The notes: generated by a model from the sequence alone, not told the origin. Positions 25,935 through 35,211 are shown, counted from the stretch's first letter. The stretch: DNA of 64,000 bases from JAWXBK01 sp040878185 (GCA_040878185.1 JBBDMS010000043.1:1-64000); one strand, 5' to 3'. Numbers and translations: made by a program.

Positions 25935-26348
25935 TTAGTGCCCGGCGCCGAAAGCCATCACCGGCCCGTCGGTCCAGAGCCGATAGGGATGCGCATCGCA
26001 ATAGATCGACAGCCGGCCGAGCCGGCCGTCCTGCGTTTCGGCCACCAGCGCGAACGGCACCGCGATCGCGCGATCGTCGCGTGCGACATGCGCCGTCATA
26101 AGGCCCTCGGCGATCGCATGGGCGCCGTTTTCCTTGACCGCCCGAAGCTCGATCGCGATGCGATCGGCGATCTCGAACGCCCGGTCGAACCCGGCGCGGA
26201 TTTCGGCCTGCCCGACCAGCCGCGGCTGCAGAAACGGGAACTCGAAAAGGGCATGCGGCCCGAACAGCGCCGTCAGCGCGGCGGCGTTCCGGGCGGAAAA
26301 TCCCTCGCAGAACCGGCGAACCAGCTGCTCCGGCGTGGTGGAAGACAT
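25935..26348 (-). CDS. NTF2-like (SnoaL-type) protein
   Basis: A 137-residue single-domain protein. The helix VRRFCEGFSARNAAALTALF followed by FEFPFLQPRLVGQAEI matches the NTF2 cone fold and the N-terminal domain of the next gene, suggesting duplication. It may be a small enzyme, or a subunit shaping the active site of the partner protein. It is first in the operon and divergent from the TetR gene, with shared promoters. Its end is 22 bases before the fusion gene. Confidence 0.75.
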   Translation of the reverse strand: MSSTTPEQLVRRFCEGFSARNAAALTALFGPHALFEFPFLQPRLVGQAEIRAGFDRAFEIADRIAIELRAVKENGAHAIAEGLMTAHVARDDRAIAVPFALVAETQDGRLGRLSIYCDAHPYRLWTDGPVMAFGAGH

Positions 26349-26367
26349 AGGCGGGACTCCAAAAGAC

Positions 26368-26408
26368 TTGGCAATAAGATAAGTATTAGCTTATATTTTG
26401 TCTGTCAA
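26368..26408. promoter_or_regulatory. Overlapping divergent promoters with shared inverted repeat
   Basis: Rightward: TTGGCA (26368-26373), 18-base spacer, TATATT (26392-26397). Leftward: TTGACA (26408-26403), 17-base spacer, TACTTA. The inverted repeat ATAAG-TATTAG-CTTAT (26379-26394) lies within both, so a TetR dimer there would shut both promoters. Confidence 0.7.
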
Positions 26409-26435
26409 GCAGCGGCCCCGACAACGGAGCGACCG

Positions 26436-27071
26436 ATGCCTGCCAGGCTGGAAATCGAACCGAGAAAATCGCCGCGCCAGGCCCGCGCGCAGAAGACGGT
26501 CGAGCGCATTCTCGCGACGACCGCCGGTCTGCTCGACCAGATCGGCTTCGACCGGCTCACGACCAATCTGGTCGCCGAGCGCGCCGACGTGAACATCGCC
26601 TCGCTCTATGCCTACTTCCCGAACAAATATTCGCTGCTGCACAGCCTCGCGCTGCGGCTCGCGGAACGTCAGGTCGCGCAGATCCGCGCCTATATCGATC
26701 GCATCGGCGCCGATGTTCCCTGGCAAGTGGCGAGCGACGGCATTGTCGATGCGATGCTGACCGCCAGCCGCAACGAACCGGGCTTCGCCGCCCTGCAACA
26801 TGCGTTGATGGCGGTGCCGGAGCTGCGCGACGTGTATCGACGCTCGAACGACGAACTCGTCGATGCGATGGCACGCTTCCTGCGCCGTTACAATGTCGAT
26901 CTGCCGCGCGAGCAGGTGGCGTTGATCCAGATGAGCCTCGGCGAGACGTCAGCCATCCTGTTCGACCTCGCGGTATCGCAGGGTGGTGTCGATCATCGGA
27001 TGATCGACGAGTTGAAGCGCCTGCATCGCGGCTATCTCGGCACCTATATCGGTGCCGGCACCGCGCGTTAG
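26436..27071 (+). CDS. TetR/AcrR family transcriptional regulator
   Basis: A 211-residue regulator. The N-terminal helix-turn-helix reads VERILATTAGLLDQIGFDRLTT then ERADVNIASLYAYFPNKYSL, the canonical TetR pattern ending in YxYFxNK. The C-terminal domain is a variable ligand-binding bundle. It is divergent from the NTF2/GcvT/Rieske operon with interlocked promoters and is the obvious local regulator. Its ligand is probably the pathway substrate (inference). The N-terminal Arg/Lys-rich extension (LEIEPRKSPRQARAQKT) is common in the family. Confidence 0.9.
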   Translation: MPARLEIEPRKSPRQARAQKTVERILATTAGLLDQIGFDRLTTNLVAERADVNIASLYAYFPNKYSLLHSLALRLAERQVAQIRAYIDRIGADVPWQVASDGIVDAMLTASRNEPGFAALQHALMAVPELRDVYRRSNDELVDAMARFLRRYNVDLPREQVALIQMSLGETSAILFDLAVSQGGVDHRMIDELKRLHRGYLGTYIGAGTAR

Positions 27072-27101
27072 CCCCGCCGCCTCGCGTTGCGGAAGCGATG
27101 A

Positions 27102-28292
27102 TCAGCCGATTTTAAGGTCCGTCTCGACCTTGAAATGCCGCTTCTCGAGCTCCGCGAAGAAAGCGGCCACGTCGAAATACTCCTCCGGCCCCCACACACC
27201 CGGCACCAGCGGCCGCCGCAGCATGAGCTGCGCGCCGATCGATACGCCCATCGAGGTTGCCGCATCGATGTAACCGTCATAGAGCGGATCGGGTGCGTCG
27301 GTTACGAAACAGCGCGCCGTCGCCGGCTTGCCGTCCTTCGTCCCCTGCCCGATCGCGAAATGGATCTGATAGGTTTCCTGCGCCGGCAGCCGCGACCGGT
27401 TGCGCTCGATATTGCGGAAGATGACGGCGTTCAGCACGTCGATCGGCTTGACCGTACCGCCGGGCACGGTGACCGGATCATCGAAATCGCCGAACCCCGC
27501 TTTCACCAGCCCGACCCACGCCTCGTGCTCGGCGCGCGGCAAGGAGAGTTTCCAGGTGAACTCGCGAATGCCCTTGTCGGCAATGCCTTTCGCAAATGGC
27601 ACGGTGAGCGGCTCCGAATGCAGCGTATGCATGAACTCGGTGCGGCCGAAGGGTGCTGGCAGATCGATCACCTCTTTGCCCGCCTGCGGCGCCACCTCGA
27701 CGAGGCGGCCATCGAGAAACTGCTTCGAGGGGTGGCCATACTCGCCGAGAACGGTCGCGATCGAATAAGGCGGCACCAGAACCGGATTCTCGTCGCCTTT
27801 GGTCGCGGCCGCCCAATAGAGATTGATCCGGTCGATGGTGTCGAGCTTTTCGGCAACCGCCTTACAGGTGAGGTTCGACACGCCGGGATCGGCGCCCAGC
27901 CCGAGCACCGCCGTCACGCCAGCCTTCTGCCATAGGTCGTGCTCGGCCTTCTGGCGCACAGTGAAGATGCCGAGCCCGCCATAATCGACATACGGCCGGC
28001 GCGCCTCAAGGCAGGCATGGAAAATCGCCATCTGATGCCCGGCAAAGGTCGGCACCGCGTTGATGCAGAGATCGGCGCGTTCGATCAGCGCCAGCATCGA
28101 CGGTGTATCCGTCACATCGACCGCCGCCGGTTCGAGGCGCCCGTCGCCGATCGCGATACAGACCTGGCGCGCGCGTTCGAGCGTCGTGTCAGCCGCGATC
28201 ACCCGTTCGACGCCATCGGACTGCGCCGACATCAGGTCACGCGCCGTTCCGGAGCCCATCATGCCGGCGCCGCCCAGGATCAGGATCTTCAT
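27102..28292 (-). CDS. Saccharopine dehydrogenase-like NAD(P)-dependent oxidoreductase
   Basis: A 396-residue protein with an N-terminal Rossmann motif, ILGGAGMMGSGTARDL (residues 4-19), VIAADTTLERA for the second strand, and the family signature GLGADPGVSNL near 137-147. Members reduce or oxidise amino acid-derived imines such as saccharopine or carboxynorspermidine; a specific reaction cannot be assigned. It starts 67 bases after the DgcA-like flavoprotein gene, on the same strand, suggesting a two-gene transcript that faces the TetR gene. GGAAGGA sets the start. Confidence 0.85.
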   Translation of the reverse strand: MKILILGGAGMMGSGTARDLMSAQSDGVERVIAADTTLERARQVCIAIGDGRLEPAAVDVTDTPSMLALIERADLCINAVPTFAGHQMAIFHACLEARRPYVDYGGLGIFTVRQKAEHDLWQKAGVTAVLGLGADPGVSNLTCKAVAEKLDTIDRINLYWAAATKGDENPVLVPPYSIATVLGEYGHPSKQFLDGRLVEVAPQAGKEVIDLPAPFGRTEFMHTLHSEPLTVPFAKGIADKGIREFTWKLSLPRAEHEAWVGLVKAGFGDFDDPVTVPGGTVKPIDVLNAVIFRNIERNRSRLPAQETYQIHFAIGQGTKDGKPATARCFVTDAPDPLYDGYIDAATSMGVSIGAQLMLRRPLVPGVWGPEEYFDVAAFFAELEKRHFKVETDLKIG

Positions 28293-28359
28293 CGCAGGTC
28301 CTTCCTTGTGTTGGAAATCACTGGCGGAGGAGCAACGGCGCACGCACCGGCCGGCCGCG

Positions 28360-30402
28360 TCACATTACATGGCAGAGGCGCAGCGCGTCGTAGATAGCGG
28401 CATGAATGTTCCGGCTCTGAACCGCATCGCCGATGCGATAAAGCCGATAGCGTCCGGCCGGATTTGTTTCGATGGTCTGTGGCTGGCCGTCGATGAAGGC
28501 CGCATGATCGAGTTCGCCGAGATTTTTCGATCCCGGCTTGAGGGCGAAATAAAGCTCGTCGACCGGCAAGGTGCCATGCTCCACGACGATCTGGTCGTAA
28601 CGCCGCTCTTCTTTGGTGCCGGCATATTCGTTGTAGAGAACAGCCGACAGCTTGTTGCCGTCGCGCCTGACCGCGATCAGCCGCTCGTTGAGCGTGATCG
28701 CCACATTGTGCTTCTTGAAGGCGCGCATATAGGCGGGATGATTCATACCGCCGAGCAAGGGTGCTACGATCCGCTCCGGCGTCACCAGATCGACCCGGGC
28801 CCCGGTCTGCGCCATCGCCTCCGCCGCCATCATGCCCTGATGCGCGCCGTTATCGTCGTAAAGCAAGACATGCTCAGCCGGTTTGGCAGCACCCGTCAGA
28901 ATGTCCCAGCTCGTCGTCACCAGCGCCTCGCCCTCGTCGAGGAAGCCGGTATTGGGCAGGCCGCCGGTCGCGACGATGACGATGTCGGGATTCTCGGCCA
29001 GTACGTCCGATGCTTCGGCATAGTTGTTAAAGCGCATCACGACGCCGGCGCGCTCGGCTTCCGCCACGCGCCAGTCGACGATGCCGATGATTTCCTTGCG
29101 ACGGAGCAGCTCGGCGGCAATGCGGATCTGTCCGCCCGGCTCGTTTGCCGCCTCGAAGAGGATAACTTCGTGGCCGCGCTCGCCGGCAACGCGGGCGGCT
29201 TCGAGGCCAGCCGGCCCGCCGCCGACGATCACGATCTTGCGGCGCGCACCGTCGCTGCGGGCGATCACATGCGGCATCGTCCCTTCGCGACCGGTCGCGG
29301 GATTGTGGATGCAGAGCGCGCCGCCGCCCTCATAGAGCCGGTCGAGGCAATAGCTCGCGCCGACGCAGGGCCGGATCCGGTGTTCCTCGCCGCGCATCAC
29401 CTTGGCGACGATATGAGGATCGGCAAGATGCGGTCGTGTCATGCCGACAATGTCGAGAATGCCCGAAGCGACCGCATGGCGCGCCGTCGCCACATCGCCG
29501 ATGCGCGCCGCATGCAGGATCGGAATGTCGGTCGCGCCGCGCACTTCCTTCGCCAGTTCCAGATGCGGCGCCGAGGGCGTGCCCATGCCCGGAATGACAT
29601 GGGTCAGCGAACCGTCGCTGTCGATATGGCCTTTGATGACATTGACGAAGTCGATCATGCCGGAGGCGACCAGACGCTGCGCGATCTCGATTCCCTCCGC
29701 GCGCGACAGACCGCGCTCCCAGTCTTCGTCGCAGACCATGCGAACGCCGACGATGTAGGCGGGCCCGACCCGCTTGCGGATCGCGCGCAGCGCATCGAGC
29801 GAGAAGCGCATCCGGTTCTCGAGGCTGCCGCCATATTCATCGCTGCGCTTGTTCGTCGCCGGCGACCAGAACCCATCGAGAAAATGGCCGTAACATTCGA
29901 TCTCGACGCCGTCGAGCCCGGATTCCTGGCAACGCGCCGCAGCCTCGCCATAATCGCCCGCGATGCGCCGGATGTCGTAATCCTCGGCCTCTTTCGGAAA
30001 TGCGCGATGCGCCGCCTCGCGGACCGGAGACGGCGCCACGACCGGCAGCCACTCCCCGGTGTTCCAACCGGTCCGGCGACCGAGATGGGTGATCTGGCAC
30101 ATAATCGCCGCACCATGCTCGTGCACGGCATCGCTCGTTTCGCGCAGCCAGCGCACGACCTCGTCGCGATAAAGCTCGATATTGCCGAACGCCTGCGGCG
30201 AATCCTTCGACACGACCGACGAGCCGCCGATCATCGTCAGCCCGATCCCGCCTTTTGCCTTTTCGACGTGATAGAGCCGGTAGCGATCCTTCGGCAGCCC
30301 ACCTTCGGTGTATGCCGGCTCGTGGCTCGTGCTCATAAGCCGGTTGCGCAGCGTCAGATGCTTGAGCTGAAAGGGCTGCAGCAAGGGATCGTTCACGGCC
30401 AT
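28360..30402 (-). CDS. Old Yellow Enzyme-type FMN/FAD/Fe-S oxidoreductase (DgcA or N-methylproline demethylase-like)
   Basis: A 680-residue three-domain protein. It has an OYE TIM barrel (LRNRLMSTSHEPAY; CYGHFLDGFWSPATNKRSDEYGGS), a cysteine cluster region (CVGASYCLDRLYEGG then CIHN), and a C-terminal FAD/NAD-binding part (IVGGGPAGLEAARVAGERGH). This architecture is shared by trimethylamine dehydrogenase, dienoyl-CoA reductase, and DgcA/StcD demethylases of dimethylglycine or N-methylproline. The missing second Cys (Ala in CxxA) is notable. With the Rieske and GcvT genes nearby, a demethylase role is the best guess. Confidence 0.85.
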   Translation of the reverse strand: MAVNDPLLQPFQLKHLTLRNRLMSTSHEPAYTEGGLPKDRYRLYHVEKAKGGIGLTMIGGSSVVSKDSPQAFGNIELYRDEVVRWLRETSDAVHEHGAAIMCQITHLGRRTGWNTGEWLPVVAPSPVREAAHRAFPKEAEDYDIRRIAGDYGEAAARCQESGLDGVEIECYGHFLDGFWSPATNKRSDEYGGSLENRMRFSLDALRAIRKRVGPAYIVGVRMVCDEDWERGLSRAEGIEIAQRLVASGMIDFVNVIKGHIDSDGSLTHVIPGMGTPSAPHLELAKEVRGATDIPILHAARIGDVATARHAVASGILDIVGMTRPHLADPHIVAKVMRGEEHRIRPCVGASYCLDRLYEGGGALCIHNPATGREGTMPHVIARSDGARRKIVIVGGGPAGLEAARVAGERGHEVILFEAANEPGGQIRIAAELLRRKEIIGIVDWRVAEAERAGVVMRFNNYAEASDVLAENPDIVIVATGGLPNTGFLDEGEALVTTSWDILTGAAKPAEHVLLYDDNGAHQGMMAAEAMAQTGARVDLVTPERIVAPLLGGMNHPAYMRAFKKHNVAITLNERLIAVRRDGNKLSAVLYNEYAGTKEERRYDQIVVEHGTLPVDELYFALKPGSKNLGELDHAAFIDGQPQTIETNPAGRYRLYRIGDAVQSRNIHAAIYDALRLCHVM

Positions 30403-30467
30403 GCGCCTGCCTGTTCCTCTCTTTTCCGGCGAACCTTTGTCGGTCGATGGATGCTAGCGCCGGCGGC

Positions 30468-31586
30468 TCATGCGGTCGAGGCTGGCCGCTTGGGCGGCGC
30501 GCTTTGGACCAGCTCGACGATCGCCTTCGCCGCCCGGTCGGCGCCGTTGACCGGCACGAGCTTGCGCGCGGCTTCCGACATGGCGGCACGACGCTGCGGA
30601 TCGGCCAGCGCTTCGAGCCCGCGCACCAGTTTCTCGGTCTCGAGCGGCTTCATCGCAAACCCGGCGCCGGCCGCCTCGATCCGGGCGGCTCGCCCACCCT
30701 GGTCGTCGTCAGGCATGTTGAGTTCGATGAACAGGCTCGGCACGCCGTGATGCAGCAGCTCCGAGGTCGTGTTGAAGCCCAGCGCCGAGATCGCCGCGTC
30801 GAATGCCTGCCAGCATTCGGCCAGCGGAAAATAGGTGAACTCGACCAGGTTGCTGCCCTCTGCGGGCGACGGACCGCGAAACAGCGGCGGCCGTGCCACG
30901 GCGAACAGCCAGTCCGGATGGCGCGCGGTTTCGGCCAGCACCCAGTCGCGCAGCTCGCGATATTGCTTGTCGCCGCCGCCGCCGAATCCGACATAGACGA
31001 TGAACGCATCCGCCGGCAGGCCGAGGCGCACCCGCGCCTTCTCCCGTTCGATCGCCTCGTTGCGGCCGCGGATCATGATCGCATCGGTGAACGCCACCGG
31101 CAGCCGCTCCGGGATCGGCATCGAGAACTCGTCCTCGCGATGCGGGACCAACACCAGATCGTAATATTTGTCGAGAATCGAAATCAGGGTCTCGTTGTTT
31201 CTGACTTCCTGGTTCTTCTCGCGATAGATGAAGACGCGCCGGCATTTCTCATGGCGCAGCATGGGCGTGAGTTCGCGCATCGCACCGCGCGGATAGCTGT
31301 CGACCACGATGACGTCGGGATCGAAGGACTGCAGCGTCGCCTGGACGATCGCGCGGTTGACGTCCCGCATCCGCTCATGCTCGGGCCGGCCGCGCGCCGG
31401 CACGAAACGCGACATCAGCTTCACCGTCGCGAACCCTTCGTCCCACGCCAGATGCGACGCTTCGGAGTTGGTCAGAAAGATGAACTCGGCATCCGCGACG
31501 CGCTTGCGCAGCTGCCGCGCAACGGCGAGCGTGCGCATCAGATGGCCGAGGCCGAATCCATTCGAAGCGTAGAAGATGACCCGCAT
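30468..31586 (-). CDS. GT-B glycosyltransferase-like protein (family 28 C-terminal domain)
   Basis: A 372-residue protein with two Rossmann-like halves. The N-terminus FYASNGFGLGHLMRTLAVAR is the MurG/UDP-glycosyltransferase acceptor-side loop, and the C-terminal half has YVGFGGGGDKQYRELRDWV and SALGFNTTSELLHHGVPSLFIE, the nucleotide-sugar site. Acceptor and sugar are unknown. It is not fused to membrane segments, so it is soluble or peripheral. It follows the peptide ABC transporter cluster by about 90 bases and is the last gene in that direction before the DgcA-like gene. Confidence 0.78.
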   Translation of the reverse strand: MRVIFYASNGFGLGHLMRTLAVARQLRKRVADAEFIFLTNSEASHLAWDEGFATVKLMSRFVPARGRPEHERMRDVNRAIVQATLQSFDPDVIVVDSYPRGAMRELTPMLRHEKCRRVFIYREKNQEVRNNETLISILDKYYDLVLVPHREDEFSMPIPERLPVAFTDAIMIRGRNEAIEREKARVRLGLPADAFIVYVGFGGGGDKQYRELRDWVLAETARHPDWLFAVARPPLFRGPSPAEGSNLVEFTYFPLAECWQAFDAAISALGFNTTSELLHHGVPSLFIELNMPDDDQGGRAARIEAAGAGFAMKPLETEKLVRGLEALADPQRRAAMSEAARKLVPVNGADRAAKAIVELVQSAPPKRPASTA

Positions 31587-31677
31587 GCGATGATGTTCCA
31601 GCCGCTGCCCCGCCGCAGGGCGGCAGTCTTGCCGTCGCGGCCGACACTGTCAAAGCGATTTGTCTTGAAGGGTCGCC

Positions 31678-33348
31678 TCAGGCGTCGGCGCGCTTGATTC
31701 CGGAGATCGGATGGGCCGCCCGCTTGGCCAGAAGATTGTTGAGCCAGTCGGGATCCATCTCCGGCACGGACGACAGCAGCAGTTCGGTATAGGCCGGATG
31801 CGGCGGCTGCAGTACCTCGGTCTTGAGGCCCTGCTGCACGACCTTGCCCTGATACATGACGACGATCTCGTCGGCGATCGCGCGAACCGTGGCGATATCG
31901 TGCGTAATGAAGAGATAGGAGACGTTGAGCTCGCTCTGCAGCCGCAGCAGCAGCTTGAGGATGCCCTCCTGCACGATCTGGTCGAGCGCCGACGTGACTT
32001 CGTCGCAGATGATCAGATCGGGCTCCGCCGCGAGCGCGCGGGCGATGCAGATACGCTGCTTCTGTCCGCCGGAAAGCTCGCCCGGCAACCGGTCATAGAA
32101 GCTCTCGTCGAGTTCGATGAGCTCAAGCAGCTCGATCACCCGCTTTTCGCGCGCGCGTCCCTTGAGGCCGAGATACAGTTCCGCCGGTCGGCCGATCAGA
32201 TCGCTGACGCGGTGCCGGGGATTCATCGCGGTATCCGCCATCTGGTAGATCATCTGGATGCGGCGCAGGCTGTCCTTGGTGCGCTGCTTCAACGCCGGCG
32301 GCAGGGGCTTGCCTTCGAAGATCACCTGGCCCTTGCTGGGTGGCAGCAGGCCGGTAATGACCCGCGCCAGCGTGGATTTGCCCGATCCGGATTCGCCGAC
32401 GACCGCGACCGTGCGGCCGCGCGGAACCTTGACGGTGACGTCGTCGAGCACCGTCACCGAATTGCCATAGCTCGCCGTGACGTGATCGATCGAGAGGATG
32501 ATTTCCTGACCGGGACGCTCGGGGGTTTCCAGCTCCCGCACCGCCCAGAGCGACTTCGTGTAATCCTCTTTCGGGTTGGTCAGCATTTCGCGCGTCGGCG
32601 CCTGCTCGACTTCCTTGCCGTAGCGCAGCACCTTGATCCGGTCGGCCATCTGGGCGACCACCGCCAGATCGTGCGTGATGTAGATCGCCGCGGTATGAAA
32701 CTGTTCGACAATATCGCGGATCGCCGCCAGCACCTCGACCTGCGTCGTCACGTCGAGCGCCGTGGTCGGCTCGTCGAACACGATCAGATCGGGCCGGCAG
32801 GCCATGGCCATCGCGGTCATCGCCCGCTGCAATTGCCCGCCCGATACCTGGTGCGGATAGCGATAGCCGATCTTGTCGGGATTGGGCAGCCGCAGGCGCC
32901 CGTAAAGCTCTTTCGCATCGGCGATCGCATCGGCGCGGCTGCGCGTGCCCTCGCGTACGCCGGTCTCGATCGTCTGCTCGAGGATCGGATGTGCCGGATT
33001 AAAGGCAGCGGCTGCGCTCTGCGCGACGTAGGCGATGCGCGAACCCCATAATTTTCTCTTGGCTTCCAGCTCGGCTTTCACAAGGTCGATGCCATCGAAG
33101 ACGATGGAGCCGGCGGTGATCCGGCAACCCGGCCGCGCGTATCCCATTGCCGCCAGACCGAGGGTTGACTTGCCGGCGCCGGATTCGCCGATCAGACCGA
33201 GCACCTCGCCGCGATGAAGCGTCAGGTCGACGCCCTTGACGATCGGGTGCCAGACATCGTCGCTCTGGCCCTCGATATAAAGCCCGCGAATTTCCAGCAG
33301 CGTGTCGCCCTTGGCGCGCGCCGGCGCTGCTTTTTGATCAGCCGTCAT
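31678..33348 (-). CDS. Fused dipeptide/oligopeptide-type ABC transporter ATPase (DppD-DppF)
   Basis: A 556-residue protein with two ABC modules. Walker A boxes are GESGAGKST (near 55) and GESGSGKST (near 322), and the signatures are QVSGGQLQRA and GELSGGQKQR. It energises uptake by the adjacent permeases. The ATG used is preceded in frame by a GTG one codon earlier; both overlap the 3' end of the permease gene by over ten bases, suggesting coupling. Substrate is set by the binding protein upstream. Confidence 0.92.
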   Translation of the reverse strand: MTADQKAAPARAKGDTLLEIRGLYIEGQSDDVWHPIVKGVDLTLHRGEVLGLIGESGAGKSTLGLAAMGYARPGCRITAGSIVFDGIDLVKAELEAKRKLWGSRIAYVAQSAAAAFNPAHPILEQTIETGVREGTRSRADAIADAKELYGRLRLPNPDKIGYRYPHQVSGGQLQRAMTAMAMACRPDLIVFDEPTTALDVTTQVEVLAAIRDIVEQFHTAAIYITHDLAVVAQMADRIKVLRYGKEVEQAPTREMLTNPKEDYTKSLWAVRELETPERPGQEIILSIDHVTASYGNSVTVLDDVTVKVPRGRTVAVVGESGSGKSTLARVITGLLPPSKGQVIFEGKPLPPALKQRTKDSLRRIQMIYQMADTAMNPRHRVSDLIGRPAELYLGLKGRAREKRVIELLELIELDESFYDRLPGELSGGQKQRICIARALAAEPDLIICDEVTSALDQIVQEGILKLLLRLQSELNVSYLFITHDIATVRAIADEIVVMYQGKVVQQGLKTEVLQPPHPAYTELLLSSVPEMDPDWLNNLLAKRAAHPISGIKRADA

Positions 33349-34234
33349 CACGCAACCCGCTCGTCTTGTGGAGGAACCAGTCGACCACGAAGTTCACAGC
33401 CACGGTCAACAGCGCGATCGCGCCGGCCGGCAGCAGCGGCGTGATATCGCCATAGGAAATCAGCGTCGCGTTCTCGCGCACCATGGACCCCCAGTCGGCC
33501 GTCGGCGGCTGGATGCCGAGCCCGAGGAAGGAGAGCGCGCTGATGGTCAGAAACACGAAGCAGAAGCGCAGACCGAACTCGGCGACCAGCGGCGGCAGAA
33601 TGTTGGGCAGAATCTCGCGGCCCATGATCCAGCCAAGCCCCTCGCCGCGCAGCCTCGCGGACTCAACATAGTCCATCACGACGACGTTCATGGCGACGGA
33701 ACGCGTCAGGCGATAGACGCGTGTCGAGTCGAGAATGGCGATGATGAGAATGATGTTCGTCGTCGACGGGCCGACGATCGACAGCAACATCAGCGCGAAG
33801 ATGAGGGCAGGAATGGCCATCAGCACATCGACCCCCCGACTGACGAACTGGTCAGCCCAGCCGCGCATGATCGAAACGAGAATGCCCAGTATGCCGCCGA
33901 TGAGGAACGCCAGAATCGTCGTCGCGAATGCGATACCGATTGTATTGCGGGCGCCGTAGATCATGCGGGTCAGCATGTCGCGCCCAAGCTGGTCGGTGCC
34001 GAGCAGATGCTCGCTGCTCCATGGCTCGAAGGCAGCACCGGTCGCTTCCGATTCCGGAAAGGGCGCAATCCAGGGCGCAAACAAAGCCACGAAGACATAG
34101 AGAAAAACGACGATGAGACCGAACCAGGCGGTCGGCGGGGCTTTCTTCAAGCCACGCCAGGCGCGGCTGCGGAAGCCGCGGCGACGGCGAACGATGGGCG
34201 GCTCCACTGCCATACCTGGGGTCTCGGCGCTCAT
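33338..34234 (-). CDS. ABC transporter permease (DppC-like)
   Basis: A 298-residue inner-membrane protein with an N-terminal basic stretch, about six helices, and the DppC hallmark HLLGTDQLGRDMLTRMIYGAR. The EAA loop is near LRGEGLGWIMGREILPN. It forms a heterodimer with the DppB-like permease, whose stop overlaps its start (ATGA). It transports peptides, nickel chelates or similar solutes; which one is not determined. Confidence 0.92.
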   Translation of the reverse strand: MSAETPGMAVEPPIVRRRRGFRSRAWRGLKKAPPTAWFGLIVVFLYVFVALFAPWIAPFPESEATGAAFEPWSSEHLLGTDQLGRDMLTRMIYGARNTIGIAFATTILAFLIGGILGILVSIMRGWADQFVSRGVDVLMAIPALIFALMLLSIVGPSTTNIILIIAILDSTRVYRLTRSVAMNVVVMDYVESARLRGEGLGWIMGREILPNILPPLVAEFGLRFCFVFLTISALSFLGLGIQPPTADWGSMVRENATLISYGDITPLLPAGAIALLTVAVNFVVDWFLHKTSGLRDDG

Positions 34235-35211
34235 CGCGGATGCAACAGTCTGGGATTGGTGACGATCGAAATGATGTCGGCCGCCAGATTGAGCAGGATA
34301 TAGGTCACCGCAAAGATGAGCGCGCAGGCCTGCACGACGGGAATATCGCGAGCAGACACCGAATCGACCATGAGCTGCCCGATTCCGGGATAGACATAGA
34401 CCACTTCGACGACGACCACGCCGACGACCAGATAAGCGAGGTTAAAGGCGATGACGGTCGCGATCGGCGCCCAGGCATTGGGCAGTGCATGGCGCAGAAT
34501 TACCTGCATGCGCGGCGTGCCCTTGAGATACGCCATTTCGATATAGGGACTTGCCAACAGATTGATGATCGCCGCGCGCGTCATGCGCATCATGTGCGCA
34601 ACGATCACCAACGTGAGCGTCATTGCAGGAAGGGTCGTCCGGGCGAAGCGCTCGAGCAGCGGTGTGTCGGCGCCGACATTGGCAAGCGAATAGAAGATCG
34701 GCAGCTTGATCGCCAGGAAGTACATCAGGATGTAGGCGACGAAAAACTCGGGAAACGAGATCGTCGTCAGCGTCAGCGAATTCACCACGCGGTCGAAGAC
34801 GCTGTTGCGATAGAAGGCGGCAAGAATGCCGAGGGTCAAAGCGAGTGGAACAGCGATGATGGCGGTGAAGCTCGCGAGGAACAGTGTGTTGTAGAGGCGC
34901 GGCGCAATCAGGTCCGCGACCGATCGTTCCTGACCGCCGCCCAGCGCGCCGAGGCCCGAAAATGAAACACCGAAATCGCCCTGAACAACGCCGAGGATCC
35001 AGGCGACATACCGTTCGACCGGCGGTTTGTCCAATCCGACGGTGCGTTGGAAGGCAGCGACAGTGTCGGGTGTTGCGGCCTGGCCGAGGATCGCTTTCGC
35101 GAAGTCGCCTGGCAGAAGCTCGATTCCGATGAAGATGATCACCGAGACCACGAACAGCGTCACGAGGCCGAGCCCCAGTCGCTGCAATACGGTCCGGAGA
35201 ACCGGGTTCAC
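34231..35211 (-). CDS. ABC transporter permease (DppB-like)
   Basis: A 326-residue permease with six helices. The first helix contains GLGLVTLFVVSVIIFIGIE and the loop LPGDFAKAILGQAATPD; the EAA loop is YLKGTPRMQVILRHALPNAW. It starts with GTG, preceded by GGAG at nine bases. It lies 147 bases downstream of the binding-protein gene and overlaps dppC by ATGA. Confidence 0.92.
   Translation of the reverse strand: MNPVLRTVLQRLGLGLVTLFVVSVIIFIGIELLPGDFAKAILGQAATPDTVAAFQRTVGLDKPPVERYVAWILGVVQGDFGVSFSGLGALGGGQERSVADLIAPRLYNTLFLASFTAIIAVPLALTLGILAAFYRNSVFDRVVNSLTLTTISFPEFFVAYILMYFLAIKLPIFYSLANVGADTPLLERFARTTLPAMTLTLVIVAHMMRMTRAAIINLLASPYIEMAYLKGTPRMQVILRHALPNAWAPIATVIAFNLAYLVVGVVVVEVVYVYPGIGQLMVDSVSARDIPVVQACALIFAVTYILLNLAADIISIVTNPRLLHPR

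Noticed and set aside
28060..30750. An 896-codon open frame on the plus strand
   Set aside because: It is antisense to the DgcA-like flavoprotein and neighbours, is rich in Arg, His and Asp with no domain pattern, and is the usual by-product of high third-position GC.
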